Positions 10,374 through 20,231 of a DNA stretch of 64,000 bases are shown here, in pieces. The notes under the pieces are model-generated. The model was not told the origin of the DNA and searched no databases. It was given only the letters and a program-made list of their open reading frames with translations. This DNA comes from Burkholderiaceae bacterium (GTDB lineage Bacteria; Pseudomonadota; Gammaproteobacteria; Burkholderiales; Burkholderiaceae_C): assembly GCA_031253955.1 (NCBI GenBank), contig JAIRVJ010000030.1, forward strand, positions 1-64,000. The letters run 5' to 3'. Both the position numbers and the translations under genes were made by a program. The first letter of the stretch is position 1; each line of letters starts with the position of its first letter.

Positions 10374-10937
10374 TCAAGGTGCGCAGGCGTTTGCCGTCGG
10401 CCCATCCGCAGGCGGCGGCGCCAGGTGGCTCATGCGCTGGCCCAGGCCCATTTCCAGCCGATCCAGGCGCGCGTGCAGTTGGCGGTTGTGGTCCTGCACG
10501 GCCTGCACCAGTTGGCCGATTGGCTCGTCCACCGGGCGCTCGCGCAAGCCCATTTCGGCGCGATCGACACGCGCCATGACCTCTTGCCCCTGTTGCCGGA
10601 TGGCGTCCGACAGCTTGGCAATTTCGGCCTCGAGAGATGCGCGCAGTTCGGTGATGCGCGAGGCTTCGGCCTTGTCGGCCAGTTCGCGCTGCGCGGCCAG
10701 CTCCCTGGCGTGGCGGCGCGTCTGCATGAGCGCCGAGCCCTGGTTGTAGGCCGTGAGGCCGACGAACAACGCCACCAGCGCCGCCATGATGAACAGCAGC
10801 GCCAGACCCAGCGGCGCCTGAATGCTGCCGAAAATGAGCGACAACTCGGCAGGCCGGCTCATCTCCGCCCAGTTGACGCCCACGAAGATAACGACGCACG
10901 CCCCCACCACGAGCAACAGCAAAGATCGCAAAGACAT
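10374..10937 (-). CDS. LapA-like (DUF1049-like) membrane protein with coiled-coil C-terminus
   Basis: Two TM segments (SLLLLVVGACVVIFVGVNW; LGLALLFIMAALVALFVGL) followed by a coiled-coil-like region. Confidence 0.55.
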   Translation of the reverse strand: MSLRSLLLLVVGACVVIFVGVNWAEMSRPAELSLIFGSIQAPLGLALLFIMAALVALFVGLTAYNQGSALMQTRRHARELAAQRELADKAEASRITELRASLEAEIAKLSDAIRQQGQEVMARVDRAEMGLRERPVDEPIGQLVQAVQDHNRQLHARLDRLEMGLGQRMSHLAPPPADGPTANACAP

Positions 10938-10988
10938 GGGTGAACTCCTTTCTGGTTCCGCTGGGGCAACACCAAGTACCGTTGCCCT

Positions 10989-11018
10989 TGCAGGGGCGAA
11001 AAATTTTTCGCCCTTGCA
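10989..11018. repeat. 30-bp palindrome TGCAGGGGCGAAAAATTTTTCGCCCTTGCA
   Basis: Near-perfect inverted repeat (one mismatched pair); same core at 24813-24836. Confidence 0.8.
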
Positions 11019-11065
11019 GATGACAGGCTCTCCTCTAATCTAAACCAAACGCCAAACGTTTAACC

Positions 11066-12625
11066 TTATGCGAACAGCCCCTTGTACTGCTCGCGCAGCA
11101 GGTTCTTTTGCACCTTCCCCATAGTGTTGCGTGGCAGTTCCAGCTCGACGAAGCAACGCTTGGGAATCTTGAAGTGAGCCAGCCTGTCCCTCAGTTCGGC
11201 CAGCAGTTGTTCGGCCTGCGGCTGCATGCCCGGCCTGGCGATAACCACCGCCACGCCCACCTCGCCAAAGTCGGGGTGCGGCACGCCGACGATGGCGCTT
11301 TCCAGCACGCCCGGCATGTCGTTGAGATAGCCTTCGATCTCCGCCGGATACACGTTGTAGCCGCCGCTGATGATGAGGTCTTTGCTGCGTCCGACGATGG
11401 TGACGTAGCCGCGCGCGTCCTGCTTGCCGACGTCGCCGGCCTTGAAAAAGCCGTCGGCGGTGAACTCCTCGCGGGTCTTGCCGGGCATTTGCCAGTAGCC
11501 GCGAAACACGTTCGGCCCCTTGACCTGAATGCCGCCGATTTCGCCCGTTGGCACGTCCGCGCCGTCTTCGCCCCGCACGCGCAAGCTCACACCCGGCAGC
11601 GGAAAACCCACTGTGCCGCCGCGCCGTTCGCTCTGGTTTTGATAGCGCGCGTCGGCGCGGTACGGATTGCTGGTGAGCATGACGGTTTCGCTCATGCCGT
11701 AGCGTTCGAGAATGGCGTGGCCGGTGCGCGCCTTCCAGTCGTTGAAAGTTTCAATCAGCAGCGGCGCCGATCCGCTGATGAACAGCCGCATGTGCGCCGC
11801 CTGTCCTTTGTTTAGCGCCGGGTCAGCCAACATGCGCACGTACAGCGTGGGCACGCCCATGAACACCGTGGCGCGCGGCAGATCGGCGATGACCCGGCGC
11901 GGATCGAACTTGCCGTGCCACAGCATCTTGCTGCCATTGAGCAGCGCGCCGTGAATCGCCACGAACAGACCATGCACATGAAAGATGGGCAGCGCGTGAA
12001 TCAGCGCGTCACCCGGCTGCCAGCCCCAATAGTCCTTGAGCACCTGCGCGTTGGAGAGCAGATTGCCGTGCGTGAGCATCGCGCCCTTGCTGCGCCCGGT
12101 GGTGCCGCTGGTGTAGACGATGGCGGCCAGATCGCGCGGCCCGCGCTGCGCAGGCGTTTGCCGCTCGCCGCATCGCACGGCGCGCTCCAGCAGGCTGCCG
12201 CTACGGTCGCCGTTCAGCGTAAACACATGGCGCGTGCCCGCGGCCAACGCCAGCTTGCTTACCCACGGAAAATTCTTGCTGGTGCACACCACCACCGCGG
12301 GCGCGGCATCGCCGAGGAAGTATTCGATTTCGGCGCTCTGGTACGCGGTATTGAGCGGCAAAAACACGAAGCCCGCGCGCAGCGTGGCCAGATACAAAAT
12401 CAGCGCCTCCACCGACTTTTCCACCTGCACCGCCACGCGCGGCGGCGCGAGGCTGGCATCGGGCACGATGCCCAGCCCTTGCAGCAAATTGGCGATCATG
12501 GCGCTGGCGCGATCCAGATCGCGCCACGAATAGCGCAGGCCATCGTCCGTCTCGACGGCCACGCCATCCAGATCGGCGGGAAATGCGGCGCGCAAGGCGG
12601 TAAACAGGTTGTCGTTGTGCATCAT
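11066..12625 (-). CDS. AMP-binding acyl-CoA synthetase, malonyl-CoA synthase (MatB)-like
   Basis: AIVYTSGTTGRSKGAMLTHGNL, GRSKDLIISGGYNVYPAEIE, IPKRCFVELELPRNTMGKVQKNLLR; overall architecture like MatB. Start taken near MMHNDNLFTAL. Confidence 0.8.
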   Translation of the reverse strand: MMHNDNLFTALRAAFPADLDGVAVETDDGLRYSWRDLDRASAMIANLLQGLGIVPDASLAPPRVAVQVEKSVEALILYLATLRAGFVFLPLNTAYQSAEIEYFLGDAAPAVVVCTSKNFPWVSKLALAAGTRHVFTLNGDRSGSLLERAVRCGERQTPAQRGPRDLAAIVYTSGTTGRSKGAMLTHGNLLSNAQVLKDYWGWQPGDALIHALPIFHVHGLFVAIHGALLNGSKMLWHGKFDPRRVIADLPRATVFMGVPTLYVRMLADPALNKGQAAHMRLFISGSAPLLIETFNDWKARTGHAILERYGMSETVMLTSNPYRADARYQNQSERRGGTVGFPLPGVSLRVRGEDGADVPTGEIGGIQVKGPNVFRGYWQMPGKTREEFTADGFFKAGDVGKQDARGYVTIVGRSKDLIISGGYNVYPAEIEGYLNDMPGVLESAIVGVPHPDFGEVGVAVVIARPGMQPQAEQLLAELRDRLAHFKIPKRCFVELELPRNTMGKVQKNLLREQYKGLFA

Positions 12626-12652
12626 GAGGTCTCGCAAGAGCAAGATTTGCAA

Positions 12653-13117
12653 CTATACAAACCGGGCGAGAGGCAAATGCGCCGGATCGCCCCGCCCAAG
12701 CGAGGCGAGTTGCTGCGGCGGCGCAAGCAGCGTCCAAGGCGGCACTTCCAGCGCCTGGGCAAAACGCTCGATATTGGAGAGTGACACATTCCAGCGCAAA
12801 CGCTCGACGGCTGAAACGTAAGTGCGGTCCAGATCGCACTCCAGCGCCAGCCGCTCCTGCGACCAGCCCTTTTGCACCCGGCGCAAGCGCAGCCAGTACG
12901 CGAGGACGTCGCGCAAGTTGTTGGGATCAGGCAACGAAGCAGGCAGTCGGGGCTTGGCAGGCACTCCAGTAGCATGACTTTCTGATATATTTACATCTAC
13001 GGAGTTTGCTTCACATAACGATTGGGCCAACTCTGCTCGCCCTTCACAAGTTGGAAGGTAGCGGGTTCTTGAGCCGCGCCCGATGCCGCGCAAATCGATA
13101 GACTCTCGCCTGTTCAC
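12653..13117 (-). CDS. XRE-family helix-turn-helix regulator
   Basis: LRDVLAYWLRLRRVQKGWSQERLALECDLDRTYVSAVERLRWNVSLSNIERFAQALEVPPWTLL; true start uncertain. Confidence 0.7.
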   Translation of the reverse strand: MNRRESIDLRGIGRGSRTRYLPTCEGRAELAQSLCEANSVDVNISESHATGVPAKPRLPASLPDPNNLRDVLAYWLRLRRVQKGWSQERLALECDLDRTYVSAVERLRWNVSLSNIERFAQALEVPPWTLLAPPQQLASLGRGDPAHLPLARFV

Positions 13118-13152
13118 AAAATTTTCATTGTCTTTTCACACTCGCGGCCATC

Positions 13153-15351
13153 ATGTCATTCAGGACATCGCTGAAAGCCGCCATCATGTTGACCTCCGCC
13201 TCATTGCCCGCAACGTCGCGGAAAATTTTGAGCGAGTCCGCACCAGCCGCCCGGCTGCGCGGGCTGGATGGGTTGCGCGCCATCGCGGTATGCGCGGTTT
13301 TGCTGTACCACGTCGAGTCGTTTGGGTGGGCGGCGGGCGGGTATCTGGGGGTCGATCTTTTTTTCGTGATCTCCGGGTTCCTGATTACCGGGCTGCTGGC
13401 CGATCAGAGCGAGCGCGAGCACGGGTGCGTCGGCCTGCCCGCATTGCTGGCGGCGTTTTACTGGCGGCGCGCCAAGCGGCTGTTGCCGGCGCTGTGGCTG
13501 ATGCTGGCCGCCGCGCCGCTGGCCGCCGCGCTGCTGGCCGCCGATGCGCTGCCGGAGTTGCGCGCCGATACGCAGTCCGCGCTGCTTTACTGGACGAATT
13601 GGGATCTGATCGCGCGCCAGACTTCGTATTTCGAGGCGATGGGCCGTCAGCCGCTGCTGCTGCACCTGTGGTCGCTGTCGATTGAGTGGCAGTTCTACCT
13701 CGCGTGGGGGCTGCTGGCGCTGCTGGCGCTGCCGCGGTTGGGGCGCGCGCGCATGGCGCTGCTGACGCTGGCGCTGGCGGGGGCGTCGGTGGCATGGACG
13801 GCGTGGCTGGCCTCCCGCATGGGCTATCGCCCCGGTCAAGCCGATCCGTCGCGGCTGTATTTGGGCACGGATACGCACGGTTTCCAGTTGCTGCTGGGCG
13901 CGGCGCTCGGTTTGCTGTGGCGGCCCGGGCGCTGCCGGGCAGGTGCTGCAACGAAAAGCGCCGCCCGTGCCTGGCCCGTGGGGCTGGCCGCGCTGGCAGC
14001 GTTGCTGGCGTTGTTCGTGCTGCTCGATGAGCAAACCGCATGGCTTTATCCGTGGGGGCTGCTGCTGGCGGGGACAGTAAGCGCGGCGCTGATCTGGGCA
14101 GCCACGCACCCCGGCTCGGCATTCGGCTTGTGGCTGGACAACCGCCCGATGCGCTGGATCGGCGAGCGCTCCTACGGCATCTATCTGTGGCACTGGCCGA
14201 TCTTCATGCTGATGCGCCCCGGCATCGACTGGCCCGCGCTGCCGCCCGCCGTGGCGGTGGCTTGCAACATCGCGCTGTCGGTGGCTGCGGCGGCGCTTTC
14301 CTGGAAATATGTGGAATCCCCGATTCACCGCGGCCTGCTGGAGCGCCTGCCGGGTTATTTGCGCGCGCCGCTGGCCTGGCAAAACGGCGCGGCGCTGGTC
14401 GCTGGCGCCGCAGTCGTTTGCGGCGCGGCGGCCGTGCTGCTGCAAGCGCCCGATCAGGCCACGCCCGCAGCGGACGTGCGCGCGGCCATCGAAGGCACGA
14501 ACATCGCTCCCGCCGCGCCAGCGGACACACTTGCGCAAGTGGACACGCCCGTGCAAGCGGATGCGACCGCGCAAACGCAGGCGGCGGCGGCCCCGCCGCC
14601 TGCATGCCCCGAACCAGCCAGCGTGCCCGATCCCGCAGCAGCAACCATCGAGGACGCAGACGTCGCTCCCGTCGCGCAAGCGGACACACTTGCGCAAGCG
14701 GATGTGATCGTGACTGCGCAAACGCAGGCGGCGGCGGACTTGCCCGGCGGCGAACTGACGGCGGTGGGCGATTCCGTGCTGCTCGGCTCCAGCCGCCTGC
14801 TGGCCCACATGCTCGAGGGGGCCGACGTGCATGCCACCGTGGGATGGCAGGCGTCGCAGATGTTCAGCCAGTTGAAGCAACTCAGCCAGAGCGGGCAGCT
14901 GCGCCCGGTGGTGCTGGTGCAAGTCGGCAACAACGGCTATCTGGCCGAAGGCCAGTTGCGGCAAATCCTGTCCCTGCTGTCGGGAGCGCGGCGCGTGATC
15001 GTGGTGAACACGCACGTGCCGCGCCGCTGGATGAGCGCCAACAACACGCTGATCGACCGCGTGGCCGCCGACTACCCCAATATGGCGGTGGCCGACTGGC
15101 GCGACGTTTCCGACGGCCACCGCAACTATTTCGTTTCCGACGGCGTGCATCTGACGGTTGCGGGCCAGCGCGCTTTCATCGCCGAAATCGTGCGCGCCGG
15201 CGCTCTGGCGGTGCGCACGCGGCGCGCCGCCGCGCACGCCAAGGTCGCGGGCGCTGCCAAAGGCGAAGCCGCGCGCCGCGCCGCGCCGCCCGTGGTCGAT
15301 CAGCCGGATGGCATTCCCCCGCTGGACGACCTGCTGGCCGCCAATCTGTAG
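13153..15351 (+). CDS. OafA/YrhL-type acyltransferase (AT3) fused to a C-terminal SGNH domain
   Basis: RLRGLDGLRAIAVCAVLLYHVESFGWAAGGYLGVDLFFVISGFLITGLL; SGNH part AVGDSVLLGSSRLL ... VSDGVHLTVAGQRAF. Confidence 0.9.
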   Translation: MSFRTSLKAAIMLTSASLPATSRKILSESAPAARLRGLDGLRAIAVCAVLLYHVESFGWAAGGYLGVDLFFVISGFLITGLLADQSEREHGCVGLPALLAAFYWRRAKRLLPALWLMLAAAPLAAALLAADALPELRADTQSALLYWTNWDLIARQTSYFEAMGRQPLLLHLWSLSIEWQFYLAWGLLALLALPRLGRARMALLTLALAGASVAWTAWLASRMGYRPGQADPSRLYLGTDTHGFQLLLGAALGLLWRPGRCRAGAATKSAARAWPVGLAALAALLALFVLLDEQTAWLYPWGLLLAGTVSAALIWAATHPGSAFGLWLDNRPMRWIGERSYGIYLWHWPIFMLMRPGIDWPALPPAVAVACNIALSVAAAALSWKYVESPIHRGLLERLPGYLRAPLAWQNGAALVAGAAVVCGAAAVLLQAPDQATPAADVRAAIEGTNIAPAAPADTLAQVDTPVQADATAQTQAAAAPPPACPEPASVPDPAAATIEDADVAPVAQADTLAQADVIVTAQTQAAADLPGGELTAVGDSVLLGSSRLLAHMLEGADVHATVGWQASQMFSQLKQLSQSGQLRPVVLVQVGNNGYLAEGQLRQILSLLSGARRVIVVNTHVPRRWMSANNTLIDRVAADYPNMAVADWRDVSDGHRNYFVSDGVHLTVAGQRAFIAEIVRAGALAVRTRRAAAHAKVAGAAKGEAARRAAPPVVDQPDGIPPLDDLLAANL

Positions 15352-15361
15352 TTTTCCCCCA

Positions 15362-16732
15362 ATGGCGCTGGCAATTTTTCAGCCCGGCTCAAGGAAACTT
15401 CTGGCACTGGCCCTGCTCGCCCTGGGCGGCGCGGCGCAAAGCCAGCAAGTGCTCAACTTCGTCTCCGCGCCCAAAGTGGGGGAACTTCAATGCCCCGGCC
15501 AGACGCCCTCGCCCGCCGCTGCTGTCGCCACCGGACGTGCGTCCGCCCCGGCGGGCAACCGGGCGCCTAGTATCCGCGAACTCGGCACGCTGGCGCGCAC
15601 GGTAATCCGCGCGCAGCCCGCCATTGACCCGCGAACCATCCCCGGCTTGGCCCTGCAAAACCTGCAACCGCCGCGCCGCATCGCCATCTGGGGCGACAGC
15701 CACGTCGCCGCCGGCCCCCTGGCGCCCACGCTGCTGCAAGCCTTGCGCGCCAGCGGCGTCAGCGTCGGCGCGCGCTTTCTGCCGCCCACCATGGGACGCG
15801 CCAACATTCGCCTGCCCCAATTGCGCGCAGCGTGCGCCGGGCCGGGCTGGGATACCGAACCGTCCTATGCTTGGCCCAGCCTCGCGTTCAGCGGCCCGGC
15901 GCTAGCCCAGCGCAGCGCCCAGGCTGGGCCGGACAGCTACCTGTGGCTCGACTTGCGCGACGCGGCGGGCCGCGCCGCCCTGAACCAGGTGCGCATCGTC
16001 TATCGCGCGCCCGGCGGCGGCGCGCTCGACATCGCCGTCAACGACGGCCCCAGCCAGCGCGCGCTTCTCCCCGCCAGCAGCGACGGCGCCACCCAAACCC
16101 TCACCCTGCACGGCGACGCGCCGGTGGCCACCGTCAAGCTGCAAGTCAGCGAGGGGCGGGTGCTGCTGTACGGCTTCATCCTCGATGCGTCCATCCCCCC
16201 GGCGCTCACCGTGGACGTGTTCGGTCTGCCCTCGGCCACCGTGCGCGGCTGGGCCAATGCCGATCCGGTCTATCTGCGGCAAGCCCTGCACGGCGTGAAT
16301 TACGACGGCGTGATTCTGGAATACGGCACCAACGAAGGTAATGCCGTGGATTTCGACCGCCGCCAATATGCCGCGCTGCTGACCGAGGCGCTCACCCGGA
16401 TGCGCCGGGTTTTCCCCGCCGCCTCCTGCCTGCTCGTCGGCCCGCCCGACCGGGGCGTGCTGCCGCCCGCGCGTGGCTGGTGGTCAAGGCCCGACCTGCT
16501 CAAATTCGCCCGCACCCACCAGCAAATCGAAGCCACCCAGCGCGAAGTAGGCCGGCGCTTTGACTGCGCCATCTGGAGCTGGCAAGACCTGATGGGCGGC
16601 CCCGGCGGCAGTTACGGCTGGTACTACGCCGCCCCGCCCCTCATGGGCCAAGACCTCACGCACCTGAGCGCCGCCGGCTACCAGCAAACCGGGCAGGCGC
16701 TGGCGCGCAGTCTGGGGTGGAGCGTGCGTTGA
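15362..16732 (+). CDS. Secreted SGNH/GDSL hydrolase-like protein
   Basis: Signal peptide MALAIFQPGSRKLLALALLALGGAAQSQQ; block I IWGDSHVAAG; C-terminal DLTHLSAAGYQQTGQAL. Confidence 0.8.
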   Translation: MALAIFQPGSRKLLALALLALGGAAQSQQVLNFVSAPKVGELQCPGQTPSPAAAVATGRASAPAGNRAPSIRELGTLARTVIRAQPAIDPRTIPGLALQNLQPPRRIAIWGDSHVAAGPLAPTLLQALRASGVSVGARFLPPTMGRANIRLPQLRAACAGPGWDTEPSYAWPSLAFSGPALAQRSAQAGPDSYLWLDLRDAAGRAALNQVRIVYRAPGGGALDIAVNDGPSQRALLPASSDGATQTLTLHGDAPVATVKLQVSEGRVLLYGFILDASIPPALTVDVFGLPSATVRGWANADPVYLRQALHGVNYDGVILEYGTNEGNAVDFDRRQYAALLTEALTRMRRVFPAASCLLVGPPDRGVLPPARGWWSRPDLLKFARTHQQIEATQREVGRRFDCAIWSWQDLMGGPGGSYGWYYAAPPLMGQDLTHLSAAGYQQTGQALARSLGWSVR

Positions 16733-16822
16733 GCGTTGAGCGCCAGTTTCGCCATTGCCGCGCAGATGCACAGGCGCCAGCTTATCGAACCCCACGCAAG
16801 GAATGGGACAATCCGCCCCCTT

Positions 16823-18916
16823 ATGAATCTTCTGTTCGACGAAGCCGGCAAGTTTCAGGCCGGGCGTATTCTTGCCGAGGCCGAGGCGTCGGTGCAGGTG
16901 GAGGTTGGCTCCGGCAAGCGCGTGAAGGTGAAGGCGGCGCAGCAGTTGCTGCGCTTTGACGCGCCCGCGCCGGACGCGCTTTTGGCACAGGCACAAGAAT
17001 TGGCGGCGCAGATTGAATTGCCGCTGGCCTGGGAGTTCGCCCCTGAAGACGAGTTCGGCTTTGCCGATCTGGCGGCTGAATACTTCAGCGCCTCGCCCAC
17101 GGCAGTGCAGCAGGCGGCGGCGCTGCTGGCGCTGCACGGCGCGCCGCATTACTTTCGGCGCGCGGGCAAGGGCCGTTTCAAAAAAGCGCCCGCCGATCTG
17201 GTAGCGCAGGCGCTGGCGGCCATTGAAAAGAAACAGCAAGTGGCCGCGCAGATCGACGCTTGGGCGGGCGAGTTGGCCCAAGGGCGCGCGCCCGCGCCGG
17301 TGGCCGCGCAGCTTTACCGGATTTTGTTCAAGCCCGACAAGAACGCGCCCGAATACAAGGCGGTGGTGCAAGCAGCCCGCGCCAGCAGCACGCCGCCGCT
17401 GGAATTGCTGCGGCGTGCGGGAGCCATCGCCTCGGCCTACCAGTTTCACTGGCAGCGGTTTCTGTTCGAGCACTTTCCGCGCGGCACGGCGTTTGCGGCG
17501 GGGGTGCAAGCGCCGCCGCCTTCCGGTGAATTGCCGCTGGCGCAGGCGCAGGCTTTTTCCATCGACGATTCGCATACCACCGAGATTGACGACGCGCTCT
17601 CGCTGCAAGGGCTGGGCAGCGGCACGTCCGTGCTGGGCATTCACATTGCCGCGCCCGGCCTGGCGCTGGCGCCCGGCGACGCGCTGGACGCGCTGGCGCG
17701 CGCGCGCCTGTCCACCGTGTACATGCCCGGCTGCAAGATCACCATGCTGCCCGACGGCGTGGTGGACGCCTATACGCTCTCGCAAGGGCGCGCGGCTCCG
17801 GCGGTGTCGCTGTACTTCACGCTGGATGAGGCGACGCTGGAGATCAAGGACAGCCGCACGCGGCTGGAGCGTGTGCCCATCAGCGCCAACCTGCGCCACG
17901 ACCAGCTCGACGCGGTGGTCACACCCGAATGGCTGGCCGCCGGTAATTTTGAGCATGAAAACACACCGCAGCCTTTATGTGGCCTTGGCAAGCAGCTAGC
18001 GTTTTTGTACCGCTTGGCGCAGCATTTGAAAGCCGGGCGTGAGCAGGTGCGCGGCAAGCCGGAAAACTTCAACCGGCCCGACTACAACTTTCGCCTGCCG
18101 GGGCTGGCCCCCGGTCTGCTTCCCGGCGGCGAAGAAGAAGTGCAGATCACCGAACGCCAGCGCGGTATGCCGCTCGATCTGATCGTGTCCGAAGCCATGA
18201 TCCTGGCCAACAGCACCTGGGGCCGCTGGCTGGCCGATCTGGGCGTGCCCGCCATCTACCGCAGCCAGGCCAGCCTTGCGCCGGGCATCAAGGTGCGCAT
18301 GGGCACGCGCGCGCTGCCGCACGCGGGCATCGGCGTGGCCGGCTATGCGTGGAGCACCTCGCCGCTGCGCCGCTATGTGGATCTGGTCAACCAGTGGCAA
18401 ATCATCGCCGCCGCGCGCCACGGGCAAGCTGCGGCGTTGGCCGCGCCCTTCAAGCCCAAGGACGCGCAACTGCTCTCCATCATCGGCGCGTTCGAGGCCG
18501 CCTACACCGCCTACAACCAGTACCAGGCCAGCATGGAACGCTACTGGACGCTGCGCTACCTGCGCCAGCACGGCATCGCGGAACTGCAAGCCACGCTCAT
18601 CAAGGAGCAAAGCAGCGGCGTCTGGCTGGCGCGCGCGCAAACGCTGCCGCTGGTCTTCGGCGCGCTGGGCGCGGCGGGCCAGCCGCGCGGCACGCTGGTG
18701 CGCGTGCGGCTGGGCGAGGTAGACGACATCGCGCTGGACGTGCGCGGCGCCATCACCCAAGTGCTGCAAGCCGCGCCGGGCGCTGGCGACAGCGGCGGCG
18801 CGCAAGAGGGCGGCGCGGACGAAAGCGACGATGAAAGCGAAGGCCAGACCGCCAGCGGCCCTCTCGCCATCGCGGTGGACGTGAGCGCCGAGCCGGGGGA
18901 AAACGGCGAGGGTTAA
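16823..18916 (+). CDS. RNB-domain exoribonuclease (RNase II/R-like)
   Basis: AFSIDDSHTTEIDDALSL, GIHIAAPGLALAPGDALD, STVYMPGCKITMLPDGVVDAYTLSQG; YAWSTSPLRRYVDLVNQWQI. Confidence 0.88.
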   Translation: MNLLFDEAGKFQAGRILAEAEASVQVEVGSGKRVKVKAAQQLLRFDAPAPDALLAQAQELAAQIELPLAWEFAPEDEFGFADLAAEYFSASPTAVQQAAALLALHGAPHYFRRAGKGRFKKAPADLVAQALAAIEKKQQVAAQIDAWAGELAQGRAPAPVAAQLYRILFKPDKNAPEYKAVVQAARASSTPPLELLRRAGAIASAYQFHWQRFLFEHFPRGTAFAAGVQAPPPSGELPLAQAQAFSIDDSHTTEIDDALSLQGLGSGTSVLGIHIAAPGLALAPGDALDALARARLSTVYMPGCKITMLPDGVVDAYTLSQGRAAPAVSLYFTLDEATLEIKDSRTRLERVPISANLRHDQLDAVVTPEWLAAGNFEHENTPQPLCGLGKQLAFLYRLAQHLKAGREQVRGKPENFNRPDYNFRLPGLAPGLLPGGEEEVQITERQRGMPLDLIVSEAMILANSTWGRWLADLGVPAIYRSQASLAPGIKVRMGTRALPHAGIGVAGYAWSTSPLRRYVDLVNQWQIIAAARHGQAAALAAPFKPKDAQLLSIIGAFEAAYTAYNQYQASMERYWTLRYLRQHGIAELQATLIKEQSSGVWLARAQTLPLVFGALGAAGQPRGTLVRVRLGEVDDIALDVRGAITQVLQAAPGAGDSGGAQEGGADESDDESEGQTASGPLAIAVDVSAEPGENGEG

Positions 18917-18934
18917 GCGTTTGGCGGGAACAAA

Positions 18935-20134
18935 CTAACCCAGCGCCTTGCCCAGCCGCGCCACGCCCTCTCGGATTTTGTCTTCGCCCACGGTGGCAAA
19001 TGACAGGCGCAGGGTCGCGCGATCCGGATTGGCGCAGTAAAACGGCGCGCCGGGAACGAAGGCCACGCTTTGCTCGATGGCCCGGCGGGCAAAAGCGTCG
19101 CCTTCGGCGGTTTTCCCGCCCGCGCCGGTCAGCCGCGCCCAGATGAACAGGCCGCCTTGCGGCTGCACGAAGCTGATGGCCGCGCCCAGTTGCTCGCGCA
19201 GCGCATCGCTCATGGTCTCGGCGCGTGCGCCATACACCTGCCGCACGCGGGCGAGCGTGGCGGGCATCCGCCCGGCGGCCAGGTATTGGGCGGCGGTGGC
19301 TTGGGCGAAGGTGCTGGTGTGCGCATCGGAAAACTGTTTGCACATGACGGCCTTGGCCAGCAGCGCGGGCGGCGCGACCATCCAGCCCAGGCGCAGGCCG
19401 GGCGAGAGCACCTTGGAGAGACTGCCGCAGTGCACGAGCCAGTTGCGGCTGCCGGGCACTTCGCGGCTGAGGGCCAGCAGGCTGGGCGGCGGGGGGTCGT
19501 TAAAGTACAGATCGCCGTAGGGGTCGTCCTCGACGATGAGGGTCTGATACTGCACAGCCAGCTCCAGCACGCGCTTGCGGCGCGCAAGGTTGAGCAAAGC
19601 GCCGCTGGGATTGCCGAAGGAAGGAATCAGGTAAACGAATTTGGGCCGGTGGGTGCGAATGAGCGATTCCAGTTCATCCACCTTGACGCCCTCGCCGTCG
19701 ATAGGCGCGCCGACCAGATCGCCCCCGTAGAGGCGAAAGCACTGGATAGCAGCCAAGAACGTGGGGGCCTCGACGATGACCTTGCTGCCCGGATCGACCA
19801 GCGTTTTGCCCAGCAGATCCAGCGCCTGCTGGCTGCCGGTGGTGACGATGAGCTGCTCCGGCGCCAACGCCCGCACGCCCTTGCCATACATGAAGGCGGC
19901 CAGTTGCGCGCGCAGCGGCTCGTAGCCTTCGGTGGCGCCATATTGCAGCGCGCCGCCGGGTTCCTGGGCCAGTGCAGCGGCGACGGCCTGGCGGATCCCT
20001 TCCACGTCGAACAAGGCGCTGTCGGGAAAACCGCCGGCAAAGCTGATGATGCCGGGCTTGCCCAGCAGCTTGAACAGCTCGCGGATGGCGGAGGTTTCGA
20101 CGTGGTCGAGACGTTGGGCGAAAGGGAGCGGCAT
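18935..20134 (-). CDS. PLP-dependent aminotransferase (MocR/2-aminoadipate transaminase-like)
   Basis: ISFAGGFPDSALFD, TTGSQQALDLLGKTLVDPGSKVIVEAPTFLAAIQ, IVEDDPYGDLYF, SLSKVLSPGLRLGWMVAP. Confidence 0.9.
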   Translation of the reverse strand: MPLPFAQRLDHVETSAIRELFKLLGKPGIISFAGGFPDSALFDVEGIRQAVAAALAQEPGGALQYGATEGYEPLRAQLAAFMYGKGVRALAPEQLIVTTGSQQALDLLGKTLVDPGSKVIVEAPTFLAAIQCFRLYGGDLVGAPIDGEGVKVDELESLIRTHRPKFVYLIPSFGNPSGALLNLARRKRVLELAVQYQTLIVEDDPYGDLYFNDPPPPSLLALSREVPGSRNWLVHCGSLSKVLSPGLRLGWMVAPPALLAKAVMCKQFSDAHTSTFAQATAAQYLAAGRMPATLARVRQVYGARAETMSDALREQLGAAISFVQPQGGLFIWARLTGAGGKTAEGDAFARRAIEQSVAFVPGAPFYCANPDRATLRLSFATVGEDKIREGVARLGKALG

Positions 20135-20231
20135 GGGGGATACCTGAAAAAGGATGTGGGCATTGTCGGGCATTGGGGGATGGGCCGTGGCAAGATACGT
20201 TTTGCGCCGAAGCCAAGAGAAGGAACCCGCA

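Noticed and set aside
13201-15237. 678-aa minus-strand ORF opposite the acyltransferase
   Set aside because: Antisense shadow ORF with biased composition; the + strand gene has clear AT3 and SGNH motifs.
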